NCBI RefSeq assembly: GCF_000349945.1
Contig: NC_020516.1
Span: forward strand, 2,914,001 to 2,978,000
Direction of reading: 5' to 3'
DNA length: 64,000 nt
DNA from: Azoarcus sp. KH32C
Lineage (GTDB): Bacteria; Pseudomonadota; Gammaproteobacteria; Burkholderiales; Rhodocyclaceae
In this document: positions 1 to 9,070 of the stretch, one piece after another
Layout: every line of letters begins with the position of its first letter
Numbering within the stretch: position 1 is the first letter of the stretch
Notes under the pieces: generated by a model
Told to the model about the DNA's origin: nothing
The model's input: only the letters and a program-made list of their open reading frames with translations
Databases searched by the model: none
Position numbers and translations under genes: made by a program

Positions 1-1356
1 GATCAGCACCAGCGCGATCGCGATGATCGGGCCGGAGACTTCGCGCATCGCGCGGTAGGTCGCTTCGCGCGGCGAGAGCCCCGCCTCGATGTTGCGCTCG
101 ACGTTCTCGACAACGACGATCGCGTCATCGACGACGATACCGATCGCGAGCACCAGCCCGAAGAGGGTGAGCGCGTTGATCGAGAAGCCGAAGAGGTGCA
201 TCACCGCAAAGGTGCCGACGATCGACACCGGCACCGCGAGTAGCGGAATGATCGACGCGCGCCAGGTCTGCAGGAACAGGATCACGACGAGCACGACCAG
301 CGCGACCGCTTCGAGCAGCGTATGCACGACCGCCTCGATCGACGCCCGCACGAACTGAGTCGGGTCATAGACGATTTCGTAGTCGACGCCTTCGGGCATG
401 TGCTGCTTCAACTGCTGCATCGTTTCCCGGACGTGGTCCGAGATCTGGATCGCGTTCGAACCCGGCGCCTGGAAGATCGGAATCGCGACGGCGTCCTTGT
501 TGTCGAGCAGCGAGCGCAGCGCGTAGTCGGCGGCACCCAGCTCGATGCGGCCGAGATCGCGCAGGCGCGTCACGGCGCCATCGGCACCGGTACGGACGAT
601 GATGTCGCCAAACTCCTCCTCGCTTTGCAGGCGGCCTCGGGCATTCACCGGCAGCTGCAGGTCGATGCCCTTCAGACCCGGCGACGCACCGATGACGCCG
701 GCCGCGGCCTGCACGTTCTGCTCGCGGATCGCGCGGACCACGTCGCCCGCGGAAAGGCCACGCGCCGCAACTTTCTGCGGATCGAGCCAGATCCGCATCG
801 AATAGTCGCCGGAGCCGAAGAGCTGCACTTGGCCGACGCCCTCGATACGCGCGAGACGGTCCTTGACGTTGAGCAGCGCGTAGTTGCGCAGGTAGGTCAT
901 GTCATAGCGGCCGTTCGGCGACAGCAGGTGCACGACCATCGTCAGGTCAGGCGAGCTCTTGACCGTCGTGATGCCGAGTCGGCGCACTTCCTCGGGCAGG
1001 CGCGCCTCGGCTTGCGAGACGCGGTTCTGCACAAGCTGCTGGGCCTTGTCCGGGTCGGTGCCGAGGCGGAACGTGACGGTCAGCGTCAGCAGGCCGTCGG
1101 TCGTCGCCTGGCTGCCCATGTAGAGCATGCCTTCGACGCCGTTGATCGACTCTTCGAGCGGCGTCGCGACCGTTTCGGCGATCACCTTCGGGTTCGCGCC
1201 GGGATACTGTGCGCGCACGACAACCGACGGCGGCACGACTTCGGGGTACTCCGACACCGGCAGCACGCGCAGCGCGATCAGGCCGGCGATGAACATCAGC
1301 AACGACAGCACGCCAGCAAAGATCGGGCGGTCGATGAAGAAGCGGGATAGGTTCAT
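1..1356 (-). CDS. RND-family multidrug efflux pump, inner-membrane subunit (3' part missing)
   Basis: This is the N-terminal 452 residues of a resistance-nodulation-division transporter, the proton-driven inner-membrane part of a tripartite drug efflux pump. The start reads MNLSRFFIDRPIFAGVLS, the usual N-terminus with the first membrane helix at about residues 10-30. A periplasmic porter domain follows, then helices with the VVDDAIVVVENVERN motif; Asp410 and Asp411 match the proton-relay pair (Asp407/Asp408 in AcrB). It starts 25 bases after the adaptor gene stops, so the two form one operon. By resemblance to MexE/MexF the pump looks MexF-like, but that subfamily call is from memory. The C-terminal half and any outer-membrane factor lie outside the window. 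Confidence 0.95.
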   Translation of the reverse strand, partial: MNLSRFFIDRPIFAGVLSLLMFIAGLIALRVLPVSEYPEVVPPSVVVRAQYPGANPKVIAETVATPLEESINGVEGMLYMGSQATTDGLLTLTVTFRLGTDPDKAQQLVQNRVSQAEARLPEEVRRLGITTVKSSPDLTMVVHLLSPNGRYDMTYLRNYALLNVKDRLARIEGVGQVQLFGSGDYSMRIWLDPQKVAARGLSAGDVVRAIREQNVQAAAGVIGASPGLKGIDLQLPVNARGRLQSEEEFGDIIVRTGADGAVTRLRDLGRIELGAADYALRSLLDNKDAVAIPIFQAPGSNAIQISDHVRETMQQLKQHMPEGVDYEIVYDPTQFVRASIEAVVHTLLEAVALVVLVVILFLQTWRASIIPLLAVPVSIVGTFAVMHLFGFSINALTLFGLVLAIGIVVDDAIVVVENVERNIEAGLSPREATYRAMREVSGPIIAIALVLI

Positions 1357-1381
1357 GATGGTGCTCTCGATTGCGGGCGAA

Positions 1382-2614
1382 TCACGATTGCGGCGCGTCG
1401 GTGGCGCGGGCAGCGTTGTTGCTCTGGGACTGACGACTGTCCATCGCCACGGCCTGCGGCGCGACGAGCGAACCCGGCCGCACGCGCTGCAGGCCATTGA
1501 CGACGATGCGCTCGCCCGCCTGCAGTCCTCCGCTGACGATGCGCAGGCCGTCGGCGGTGCCGCCGAGCGTGACTTCGCGGTACTCGGTCTTGTTGTCCGC
1601 GTCGACGACCAGCACGAACTTGCGGCTCTGGTCGGTGCCGATCGCGCGTTCGTCGATGAGCACGGCCGATGCCGCGTGCGGGCGCCCCATACGCAGCTTG
1701 GCGAACTGGCCGGGCATCAGGCTGCCCTCCGGGTTGTCGAACACCGCGCGCACGCGCACCGTGCCGCTACGCGCATCGACCTGGTTGTCGACGAGTTGCA
1801 GGTGGCCGTCGAACGGGAGTTCGGAGGTCGCGGCCGTTCCCATCTGCACCGGGATGCTTTCGAGCCGTGCCGGCTTGCCGTTCGCGCCGCGTAGTTCCTG
1901 CAGCGCACGCGCGACGACCTGCTCGTCCGCGTCGAAGCTCGCGTAGATCGGGCTGACCGACACCAGCGTCGTCAGCACCGGCGCACTGGGGCCGGCAGCG
2001 ACGAGGTTGCCGACAGTGACTTCGAGCTTCCCGACGCGGCCCGACACGGGTGCCTTCACCTGCGTGTAACCGAGATTCAGGCGCGCCGACTGCAGCGCGG
2101 CCTGCGCGGCCCGCAGTTCGGCATCCGAGGCGCGGTGGGCGTTGGCGCGTTCTTCCAGTTCGCGCTCTGCGATCGCACGCTGCTCCCACAGGCGCTGGGC
2201 GCGTTCGTGTTCGCTCGTCGTGAAGGCGACGCGGGCCTGCGCGGCGGCGACCTGAGCGGAGGCGCGGTCGACTTCCGCGGCGTACGGCGCGGGATCGATC
2301 GTGATGAGCAGGTCGCCCGCCTTCACGAGCCCGCCCTCGCGGAAATGCACCTCCTGCACCGTGCCGGCGACGCGCGAGCGGATGTCCACGCGCTCGACCG
2401 CTTCGAGCCGGCCCGAGAATTCGTCCCAGGTCGCGACCTCGCGCTGCTCGACGGTCGCGACCGACACGGGCGTCGCAGCAGGCGCTGCGGCAGCCGGGGC
2501 AGCTTCCACCTTCGCGGACCAGGGCGCGGCAATGCCGGCGGCGATTGTGGTCAGGCCGATCGCGGCAGCGCCGGCGATCCAGAGGCGACGTGGTTTCCGG
2601 ATATTGTTGTTCAT
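1382..2614 (-). CDS. RND efflux pump periplasmic adaptor (membrane fusion protein)
   Basis: A 410-residue periplasmic adaptor linking the inner-membrane pump to an outer-membrane channel. A basic N-terminus and hydrophobic helix (about residues 10-30) end in an Ala-rich stretch, consistent with a signal peptide or membrane anchor. Next come the first half of a lipoyl/barrel-sandwich domain (VDIRSRVAGTVQEVHFREGG), a coiled-coil hairpin rich in Ala, Glu and Arg (about 110-180), the second lipoyl half (VKAPVSGRVGKLEV) and beta-barrel domains. I chose the ATG at 2614 because AGGAG lies about 10 bases upstream and the next residues are a normal export signal; the frame stays open further upstream. 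It resembles MexE-type adaptors. Confidence 0.93.
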   Translation of the reverse strand: MNNNIRKPRRLWIAGAAAIGLTTIAAGIAAPWSAKVEAAPAAAAPAATPVSVATVEQREVATWDEFSGRLEAVERVDIRSRVAGTVQEVHFREGGLVKAGDLLITIDPAPYAAEVDRASAQVAAAQARVAFTTSEHERAQRLWEQRAIAERELEERANAHRASDAELRAAQAALQSARLNLGYTQVKAPVSGRVGKLEVTVGNLVAAGPSAPVLTTLVSVSPIYASFDADEQVVARALQELRGANGKPARLESIPVQMGTAATSELPFDGHLQLVDNQVDARSGTVRVRAVFDNPEGSLMPGQFAKLRMGRPHAASAVLIDERAIGTDQSRKFVLVVDADNKTEYREVTLGGTADGLRIVSGGLQAGERIVVNGLQRVRPGSLVAPQAVAMDSRQSQSNNAARATDAPQS

Positions 2615-2645
2615 GACATGACTCCTGTCGGGGAACGGCCGTGGA

Positions 2646-3524
2646 TCAAAGCGGACCGGGAGACGCCGGCTCGTGGCCGGCGGGCCGTGCTGCCCGGTTC
2701 GCGATAAGGAATTCGTGGATGCGCGTGCGCACCGGCTCACTCCAGGAGTCGTGGGTGACCGCCGGGTTGAGCAGCGCGTCCGGCCAAGCGCTGGGCGCCG
2801 GCAGTACGCATTCGGCCGACGGCACACCGGCGGCCCGCAGCCGCCGCGCATAGGCGAGCGTCTCGTCGCGCAGCGGATCGTCCTCGGCGGTGATCAGCAA
2901 GGCCGGCGGCAAGTCGGCCAGGCGCAATGAGCGGCCGGGAATCGCATAAGGGTGCTCGGCATTGGCCGGTTCGCGCAGGTAACTGCACCAGCCGGTCGCC
3001 AGCGGGCAGCCGGCGGGACCCTGCTCGCTGCGGCGAACGGATGCCGTGCCGAGGCAGGGGTCGAGCATTGCCGACAACAGGATCTGGCCGGCGAGCCGCG
3101 GCGCGTGACGGTCGCGGGCCATCAGCGCGATCGCGGCGGCGATATTGCCCCCCGCCTCCTCGCCTGCGACGAAGACCGAAGCCCCCTGCCCCGCGAGCTG
3201 CGCGCGCTTCCGATAAGCCCACTGCAAGGCCGCGTAGGCGGCATCGACCGGCGCCGGGAACGGATGGGCCGGTGCGAGCGGGTAATCGACGGACATCACG
3301 ACCGCGCCCGCGCCGAGCAACAGATTGGCAACCGCCGCGCCGCTGTCGAGCGATCCGGAAACGAAGGCCCCACCGTGGAAATGGACGACCAGTGGAGACC
3401 CCGAGCTACGCGTCCCGTAGACGCGGACGTTCAACGGCGCGGCAAGGCCGACGTCGATGCGGCTGTCCGCGATGGGCGGCAGTTGCGTCGGGGTTGCGGA
3501 TCGGGTCTGCGAAGACGGGGACAT
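2646..3524 (-). CDS. alpha/beta hydrolase-fold protein (HSL/esterase type) lacking the nucleophilic serine
   Basis: A 292-residue protein of the hormone-sensitive-lipase/esterase family. The oxyanion motif HGGA is at residues 50-53, and an acid-like Asp sits in ITAEDDPLRDE. The nucleophile elbow, normally GDSAGG, reads GEEAGG (residues 121-126), so Glu123 replaces the catalytic Ser; the DNA is unambiguous there. Hydrolysis by the usual mechanism is therefore unlikely. It lies upstream of the adaptor and pump genes on the same strand and diverges from a LysR gene, so it probably belongs to the efflux operon. A GTG start at 3584 is possible, but it would sit directly against the inverted repeat at 3592-3609; I prefer the ATG at 3524. 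Confidence 0.8.
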   Translation of the reverse strand: MSPSSQTRSATPTQLPPIADSRIDVGLAAPLNVRVYGTRSSGSPLVVHFHGGAFVSGSLDSGAAVANLLLGAGAVVMSVDYPLAPAHPFPAPVDAAYAALQWAYRKRAQLAGQGASVFVAGEEAGGNIAAAIALMARDRHAPRLAGQILLSAMLDPCLGTASVRRSEQGPAGCPLATGWCSYLREPANAEHPYAIPGRSLRLADLPPALLITAEDDPLRDETLAYARRLRAAGVPSAECVLPAPSAWPDALLNPAVTHDSWSEPVRTRIHEFLIANRAARPAGHEPASPGPL

Positions 3525-3591
3525 TTTCGTTCCGGGACGGCGTGCGCCGAATACTGTGTTGGTGCCCTGAACGATAGATGTCACTCGCTGT

Positions 3592-3609
3592 GGAATAAAT
3601 AATCATTCC
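3592..3609. promoter_or_regulatory. inverted repeat, likely LysR operator
   Basis: GGAAT and ATTCC arms separated by 8 bases, in an AT-rich stretch between the divergent hydrolase and LysR genes. Position and symmetry fit a LysR-type binding site controlling the efflux operon and the regulator itself. This is inference from position. Confidence 0.45.
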
Positions 3610-3682
3610 GTAGCTTCTTTATTTATGTTGGTGAATAATCGCGCTGCAGCAATTGCAGCGATCGAACGGGAGGGAGAGGCAA

Positions 3683-4594
3683 ATGGACCAATTTCAGGCA
3701 CTGCGCGTCTTCGCGCGCGTCGTCGAGGCCGGCACTTTCACGAAGGCGGCCGACTCGCTGGGAATGCCGAAACCGACGGTGACGAAGCTGATCCAGAGCC
3801 TGGAATCGCACCTGCGCGTAAAGCTCCTCAACCGCACCACCCGGCGCGTCACCGTCACCGCCGATGGCGCCGCCTACTACGAGCGCACCGCGCGGCTACT
3901 GACGGAACTTGAGGAAATCGACGCCAGCTTGTCGAACGCGCAGGCCTCGCCGAAGGGGCGCGTGCGAATCGACGTCCCTGCCGTGCTCGCCAGCCGGATC
4001 ATCCTGCCCGCGCTGCACACCTTCCACGCACGCTATCCGGACATCCAGATCGACATGGGCGTCGGCGACCGGCTGGTCAACCTGATTGCCGATAACGTCG
4101 ACTGCGTCGTCCGCGGCGGCAATATCATCGATGAATCCTTGGTCGCGCGGCGCATCTCCCAGGTCGAATTCATGACCTGCGCAACGCCGGGCTACCTGGC
4201 GACTTACGGCGTGCCCACGCATCCCTCCGAACTCGACGGGCCACATCGCGTCGTCGGCTATTTTTCCGCCGGCACAGGACGCATCTCCCCGTTCGAATTC
4301 GAGCGCGACGGGGAACGCATTGAAATCGTCGGCAATTACGGCGTTGCCGTGAACGACAGCAACGCCTATCTCGCCGCCGGCTTGGCGGGGCTCGGCATCA
4401 TCCAGAGCGGCGCCTCCGTCCTCCAGGAGCATGTGAAGACCGGCGAGCTCGTGCCGGTGCTCGAAGACTGGACGACCCCGGGGCTTCCGATCTACGTCGT
4501 CTATCCGCCGAACCGGCATCTCAGTGCCAAGACCCGCGTCTTCGTCGACTGGATCGCCGAATTGTTCGGCCCGTCGAATGTGCGGAGGCGCTGA
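3683..4594 (+). CDS. LysR-family transcriptional regulator
   Basis: A 303-residue LysR-type regulator. The N-terminal winged helix (about residues 1-60) contains FARVVEAGTFTKAADSLGMPKPTVTKLIQSLE, followed by the substrate-binding-like effector domain. The ATG at 3683 follows GGGAGAGG at good distance; an ATG 30 bases upstream in the same frame lacks such a site. It is divergent from the hydrolase/adaptor/pump genes, which makes it their probable regulator, as with MexT-type activators. The inducer is unknown. Confidence 0.92.
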   Translation: MDQFQALRVFARVVEAGTFTKAADSLGMPKPTVTKLIQSLESHLRVKLLNRTTRRVTVTADGAAYYERTARLLTELEEIDASLSNAQASPKGRVRIDVPAVLASRIILPALHTFHARYPDIQIDMGVGDRLVNLIADNVDCVVRGGNIIDESLVARRISQVEFMTCATPGYLATYGVPTHPSELDGPHRVVGYFSAGTGRISPFEFERDGERIEIVGNYGVAVNDSNAYLAAGLAGLGIIQSGASVLQEHVKTGELVPVLEDWTTPGLPIYVVYPPNRHLSAKTRVFVDWIAELFGPSNVRRR

Positions 4595-4595
4595 C

Positions 4596-6242
4596 TCAGC
4601 TCGCCCGCTCGCGTAGCAGCTTCTTGTTGATCTTGCCGACGCTGGTTTTCGGGATCTCCTGCACGAACACGATGCGGTCGGCTTCCGGCACGCCGTATTT
4701 GCATAGGCGGTTCGTCTCGACCTGGCGCATCAGGTGCTCGCGGATCGCCTCTGGCGCGAGCGTGACCCCGGGCTTGGGCACGACGTAGGCCATCGGCCGC
4801 TCGCCCCACTTGTCGTCACGGATCGCGATCACCGCGGATTCCTGCACGCCCGGCACTTCCGCGATCAGGCTTTCGACCGCGATCGACGACACCCACTCGC
4901 CGCCGGTCTTGATCACGTCCTTGATGCGATCGACGATGCGGACGAAGCCGTCCGGCTGTACCACCGCCACGTCCTGCGTATGCAGGTAACCGCCCGCCCA
5001 CAACTCCTCGGACGCCTGCGGCTTCTTGAAATACGCCTGGGTCAGGAAGGGCGCGCGCAGCACGATCTCGCCCTGCGCCTGGCCGTCGTGCGGCACATCG
5101 CGCATCTCGCTGTCGACGACGCGGAATTCGATCATCGGCACGGGCCGGCCCGTCAGGGAGCGCAGACGCACCTCGGCATCGAGGTCCGCGGGTGCATCCG
5201 CATCGCGAATCTGCGCGAGCGCCACGATGGGCCCCGTTTCCGACATGCCATAACCGGCAAACACGTCGATCCCCCGCTCCACTGCCGCCTTGCATAGTGC
5301 CGACGGCAATGCGGCGCCGCCGATGATCACCTTCCAGCCCGAGAGGTCGTAATCGCCGCCGGCCGCGGCTTGCAGCAGCATCTGCAGGATCGTCGGCACG
5401 CAGTGCGAGAACGTGACCTTCTCGTCGCGCTTTAACTTGAGCAACGCGTCCGGGACGTAACGCCCGGGCAGCACAGTCCGCAATCCGAGCAGCACGGCGA
5501 CATAGGGAACGCCCCACGCGAGTACGTGGAACATCGGCGTGATCGGCATGTACACGTCTTCGCGATGCAGGCGCTGTCCTTCCCGCGGGGCGCACAGGCT
5601 CAAGGCCGTCGTCAGCGCATGCAGCACGATCTGCCGATGGCTGTAGCACACGCCCTTCGGGTCGCCGGTCGTGCCGGTCGTATAGAAGGTCGCGGCCTTC
5701 GTGTTCTCGTCGAAGTCGGCGAAGTCGAAGTCCGGCGATGCCTTCCCCACCAGTTCCTCGTACTCGCCCGCGAAGCTCAGCGTTGTCGCCGGCATCGCCT
5801 GTCCATCCGCGAGCACAACGATCTGGCGCACGGCCTTCAGCTCCGGCTTCAGCTGCTCCAGCAGCGGCACGAAGTCGGCATGCACCAGCACCACTTCGGC
5901 TTCGGAATCGTTCAGCGTGTAGGCGATCTGCTGTGGCGACAGGCGCACGTTCACCGTGAACATCGTCGCCCCCATCATCGGGATCGCAAAATAGCTCTCA
6001 AGGTAACGATGGCTGTCCCAGTCCATCACCGCGACCGTCGTGCCGGGGCGCACGCCGATCGCGCTCAGCGCCGATGCGAGCCGCCCGATGCGTTCGCGGA
6101 AGTCGCTGAAGCGGTAGCGCATTTCCCCGCGGTAGGTGATCTCCTGGTTGCCGTACAGGCTCACCGAATTCAACAGCAACTGCTTGATCAGCAGCGGATA
6201 GGCATAGGCCGACGCGGCGGCCGCGATCAGGTTGTCCGTCAT
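4596..6242 (-). CDS. acyl-CoA synthetase (AMP-dependent, fatty-acid-CoA ligase type)
   Basis: A 548-residue adenylate-forming enzyme that should convert a carboxylic acid, ATP and CoA to acyl-CoA. The AMP-binding signature is TFYTTGTTGDPKGVCYSHR, the A5-type motif is AGYGMSETGP, the hinge region is GGYLHTQDVAVVQPDGFVRIVDRIKDVIKTGGEWV, and the C-terminal catalytic lysine lies in PKTSVGKINKKLL. The true start is the ATG at 6242 (MTDNLIAAAASAYAYPLL); the frame is open upstream, but that extension has no family character. Substrate cannot be read from sequence; medium- or long-chain fatty acids, or a methylthiopropionate-type acid, are possible. It ends two bases after the convergent LysR gene. 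Confidence 0.92.
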   Translation of the reverse strand: MTDNLIAAAASAYAYPLLIKQLLLNSVSLYGNQEITYRGEMRYRFSDFRERIGRLASALSAIGVRPGTTVAVMDWDSHRYLESYFAIPMMGATMFTVNVRLSPQQIAYTLNDSEAEVVLVHADFVPLLEQLKPELKAVRQIVVLADGQAMPATTLSFAGEYEELVGKASPDFDFADFDENTKAATFYTTGTTGDPKGVCYSHRQIVLHALTTALSLCAPREGQRLHREDVYMPITPMFHVLAWGVPYVAVLLGLRTVLPGRYVPDALLKLKRDEKVTFSHCVPTILQMLLQAAAGGDYDLSGWKVIIGGAALPSALCKAAVERGIDVFAGYGMSETGPIVALAQIRDADAPADLDAEVRLRSLTGRPVPMIEFRVVDSEMRDVPHDGQAQGEIVLRAPFLTQAYFKKPQASEELWAGGYLHTQDVAVVQPDGFVRIVDRIKDVIKTGGEWVSSIAVESLIAEVPGVQESAVIAIRDDKWGERPMAYVVPKPGVTLAPEAIREHLMRQVETNRLCKYGVPEADRIVFVQEIPKTSVGKINKKLLRERAS

Positions 6243-6341
6243 GGCTGTCTCCACCCTTGTTGTTCGATGTGCGGGATGCTCGTGCGCTAGTTCAGCATAG
6301 CGTTTGCCCGTCGTTGCGCCGATGAAAAATGCCGCATCTGC

Positions 6342-6360
6342 AACTGTTACGCACGGAAAT
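6342..6360. promoter_or_regulatory. element shared with the ccoG upstream region
   Basis: AACTGTTACGCACGGAAAT differs at only two of 19 positions from the sequence at 46420-46438 upstream of ccoG. It lies 98 bases before the norE start codon. It does not match the FNR/Dnr consensus (TTGAT-N4-ATCAA). A shared regulator of respiratory accessory genes is my inference. Confidence 0.4.
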
Positions 6361-6439
6361 GGTCCGGCCTGTATCTGTGCTTTCCGACCGCAACTTGAAA
6401 GAATGGAAAGCAAACCATCCACGAACCGGCAGGGCGAAA

Positions 6440-7045
6440 ATGACTGCAGCGGCAATCCCGGCAATCGATGTCGGCGGCAAACCGGAAACCCAGGGGCGGA
6501 TACCGGGCAACCATGGCATCTGGGTCGGCATCACCTGCGAATTCGTCGAATTCCTCGTGCTCTTCGCCGTGTACTTCATCGCCCGCGCGCACTTCCCCGC
6601 GGCCTTCCAGGATGGCGCTCCACGACTGTCGGTCGTCGCTGGCACCGTCATCACGCTGCTGATGGTCACCAGCAGCTTCTTCCTCGCCTGCTCGCTCGCC
6701 CGCATCCGCGCGGGCCGTCATCGCGAATCACTCTGGTGGCTGGTCGCCGCGCTGGTCCTCGCGCTCGGCTATCCGCTCGCGAAATACCTCGAAATCCAGT
6801 GGAACCTCGCGCACGGCATCAACGGCGAATCGGGGATCTTCTTCACCGTTTATTACTACCTCACCTTCACGCACCTGGTGCACGGCTTCTGGGGCATTCT
6901 CGGCATGCTGTGGGTGCTCGCGCGCCATCTTTCCGGTGGCTACACCGCCGACAACCACGACGGCCTCGAAGCGCTGGCGAGCTACTGGCACGCCACCGAC
7001 ATCATCTGGCTGATCATCTTTCCGCTCTTCTATGTGCTGGCCTGA
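6440..7045 (+). CDS. norE: NorE-like cytochrome c oxidase subunit III family protein
   Basis: A 201-residue integral membrane protein of the heme-copper oxidase subunit III family. Five hydrophobic segments are visible. The Glu-containing helix (ITCEFVEFLVLFAVYFIARAHF) and the closing SYWHATDIIWLIIFPLFYVLA are typical of NorE, an accessory protein that helps nitric oxide reductase activity in denitrifiers. The ATG at 6440 follows AGGG; upstream in-frame starts would add a charged non-family extension. A NorF-like gene starts 4 bases downstream. The NO reductase catalytic genes norCB are not in the window. A generic subunit III-like role is possible. Confidence 0.85.
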   Translation: MTAAAIPAIDVGGKPETQGRIPGNHGIWVGITCEFVEFLVLFAVYFIARAHFPAAFQDGAPRLSVVAGTVITLLMVTSSFFLACSLARIRAGRHRESLWWLVAALVLALGYPLAKYLEIQWNLAHGINGESGIFFTVYYYLTFTHLVHGFWGILGMLWVLARHLSGGYTADNHDGLEALASYWHATDIIWLIIFPLFYVLA

Positions 7046-7048
7046 CCC

Positions 7049-7357
7049 ATGAAAGCGATCCCCGCGCCCCCCTCGACCTCGCTGACGCCGCTCGTCCTCT
7101 CCTGGCTCGGCCTCGTGACCCTGACCGTGTTCAGCCTGTGCCTCGCGCAATGGTCGGGCCACGCCGCGTGGCTGCAGCTGCCCGTCGCCGCCATCGTCTG
7201 GCTGAAGGGCTGGATCGTCGCGCGATCCTTCATCGAATCCCACCTCGCCCATCCCTTCATCGCGCGCGTGCTGCGGACCTTCATCCTCTGCGTGCCGCTC
7301 GCGTTGATCCTGACGACCTGGTTCGGCGATCGCATCGCGCGGCTGACGACGCTGTAG
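7049..7357 (+). CDS. norF: NorF-like small membrane protein
   Basis: A 102-residue protein with three predicted membrane helices (about residues 14-33, 38-58 and 76-96) resembling cytochrome c oxidase subunit IV/NorF proteins. It starts four bases after norE stops, so the two are co-transcribed. NorE and NorF are small accessory proteins of the nitric oxide reductase system. It ends 12 bases before the convergent chemotaxis receptor gene. Confidence 0.75.
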   Translation: MKAIPAPPSTSLTPLVLSWLGLVTLTVFSLCLAQWSGHAAWLQLPVAAIVWLKGWIVARSFIESHLAHPFIARVLRTFILCVPLALILTTWFGDRIARLTTL

Positions 7358-7369
7358 CGGCCGCGCCGT

Positions 7370-8986
7370 TCAGCGCCGGAAGCGCGAGACCAGCTCGCGC
7401 AAGGTCCCGGCATGGTTGTGGACGTTGCTCGCCATCTCCTCTCCGCGCTGCGCGGCGTGAGTGTTGATGTCGCTCTTCTGAACCAGGCGCTCGACGTTCT
7501 CGGCGATCAGCGTGCTCGCCTTGGCCTGTTCGCGCGCTGCGTCCGACACGTCGATGAGGTTCCCCAGCGCCACGGACGCCGAGCGCTGCAACTCATCGAG
7601 CGGATCCTGCAGGTCGTGCATCAGTTTCACGCCGGACCCCAACTGCTGCGTGGCGTCATCCATCTGCTTGACGGCCGCTTCCGTCTGATCGCGGATCGCC
7701 TCGATCATGACGTTGATCTCCGTCGTCGAAGAACTCGTCCGCTCCGCGAGTTTGCGCACTTCGTCGGCGACCACCGCGAAGCCGCGGCCCTGCTCGCCGG
7801 CCCGCGCGGCCTCGATGGCGGCATTGAGCGCCAGCAGGTTGGTCTGGCCGGCAATTTCGCGGATCACGTCGACGATGTGGCTGATCCGTTGCGAGGTTTC
7901 CTGCAGTCGATGGATCGTATCGCCCGTTGCCGACACGTCGGCCGCGATCTTGTTGATCTCGGCCACGGCTTCGTCGACGAGCGACTTTCCGGTCTCCGCA
8001 ACGCTCACCGTCCGCTCGGCGACCGTCCGCGCGTTTTCAGCGTTGTCCGACACATGCGTGATGCTCACGCTCATCTCCTCCACGGCCGCCGCGATCGCGT
8101 TCAGCGACTCGCTCTGCTCCTGCACGCAGCGCGTGATCTCCGCAGCGGCCGACGACATCCCGCCCGCGGAGTCGCCCAGCGCGTCCGCACTGCCCGCCAT
8201 GCTGCCGATGATGCGCCGCAGGTTTTCCTGCATGCGTTGCAGCGACCGCAGCAGGTCGCCGATCTCGTCGCGGCCGGCCGAAGCGAATTGCGCGCCGAGG
8301 TCGCCGCCGGCAATGCGTTCGGCGACGACCGAGGCCTCGCGAACGGGACGCGCGATGCTGCGGGCCATCAGGAACGCGCTCACCGCAGCCCCGGCAAGCG
8401 CGAGCACCAGCGTCGTGGCGACCACCAGCCGCGCCTGGGAATATGCGGCCGCGGCATTGTCATAGTCGGACTTGCTGATCCGCTGTTCGGCCTGCACGAG
8501 CTCGTCGGTCAGCGAGTCGAGAACCTTGAAATAGTCGTCCGCCGTCTGCAGCGCGGAGCGCCCCATGTTGATGTCGCTGTCCGCAAGGTCGATCGCCTGG
8601 GAGACGCTCTTGCGGTACTTGGCGATCTGCGCAGCGATCTTTTCTCCAAGCGCCCTTTCATCGGCAGCAAGGTCCGGCTTCGCCATCCAGGTGTCGAACT
8701 TCGCGACAACCCGCCCGAGTTCATCATCCGCCGCCTTGCCATCCTTCTGCAGCTGCGGCGAGCCGGAAAGATCCGCCCACATCAGCAAACGGTATGCACG
8801 GGCGTGACTCTCGAGGACGTCGGACCTGACTTCCTCCGCGGTCTGGAGGTATTGCTGTCGGACGTTGAACAGATCGTCGAGAACCTCGCGCTGGGTGCTC
8901 ATCGTCAAATGGCCGGCGACGGCCAGCAACAACAGAAAAACCAAGGTGATCGCCGGCGCCACCAGAGCTTTCTGGTACAGGTTCAT
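7370..8986 (-). CDS. methyl-accepting chemotaxis protein
   Basis: A 538-residue chemoreceptor. Membrane helix 1 (about residues 9-29), a helical periplasmic ligand-binding region of four-helix-bundle type (about 30-185), helix 2 (about 188-211), a HAMP domain (to about 265) and a long cytoplasmic signalling coiled coil can be followed. The conserved tip reads QTNLLALNAAIEAARAGEQG, followed by FAVVADEVRKLAERT. It should bind a ligand in the periplasm and control CheA through CheW. No C-terminal CheR/CheB-binding pentapeptide is present. A small periplasmic Cache protein is encoded immediately upstream in the same direction and may present ligand to it. Confidence 0.95.
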   Translation of the reverse strand: MNLYQKALVAPAITLVFLLLLAVAGHLTMSTQREVLDDLFNVRQQYLQTAEEVRSDVLESHARAYRLLMWADLSGSPQLQKDGKAADDELGRVVAKFDTWMAKPDLAADERALGEKIAAQIAKYRKSVSQAIDLADSDINMGRSALQTADDYFKVLDSLTDELVQAEQRISKSDYDNAAAAYSQARLVVATTLVLALAGAAVSAFLMARSIARPVREASVVAERIAGGDLGAQFASAGRDEIGDLLRSLQRMQENLRRIIGSMAGSADALGDSAGGMSSAAAEITRCVQEQSESLNAIAAAVEEMSVSITHVSDNAENARTVAERTVSVAETGKSLVDEAVAEINKIAADVSATGDTIHRLQETSQRISHIVDVIREIAGQTNLLALNAAIEAARAGEQGRGFAVVADEVRKLAERTSSSTTEINVMIEAIRDQTEAAVKQMDDATQQLGSGVKLMHDLQDPLDELQRSASVALGNLIDVSDAAREQAKASTLIAENVERLVQKSDINTHAAQRGEEMASNVHNHAGTLRELVSRFRR

Positions 8987-9070
8987 GGCGCATCCTCGAA
9001 GGAAGGTCGTGTGTGTGCTCCGTGCCGGCCCCTTGCAGCGCCGGCACGCGACAGGTCGAAGGAAGCCGCT

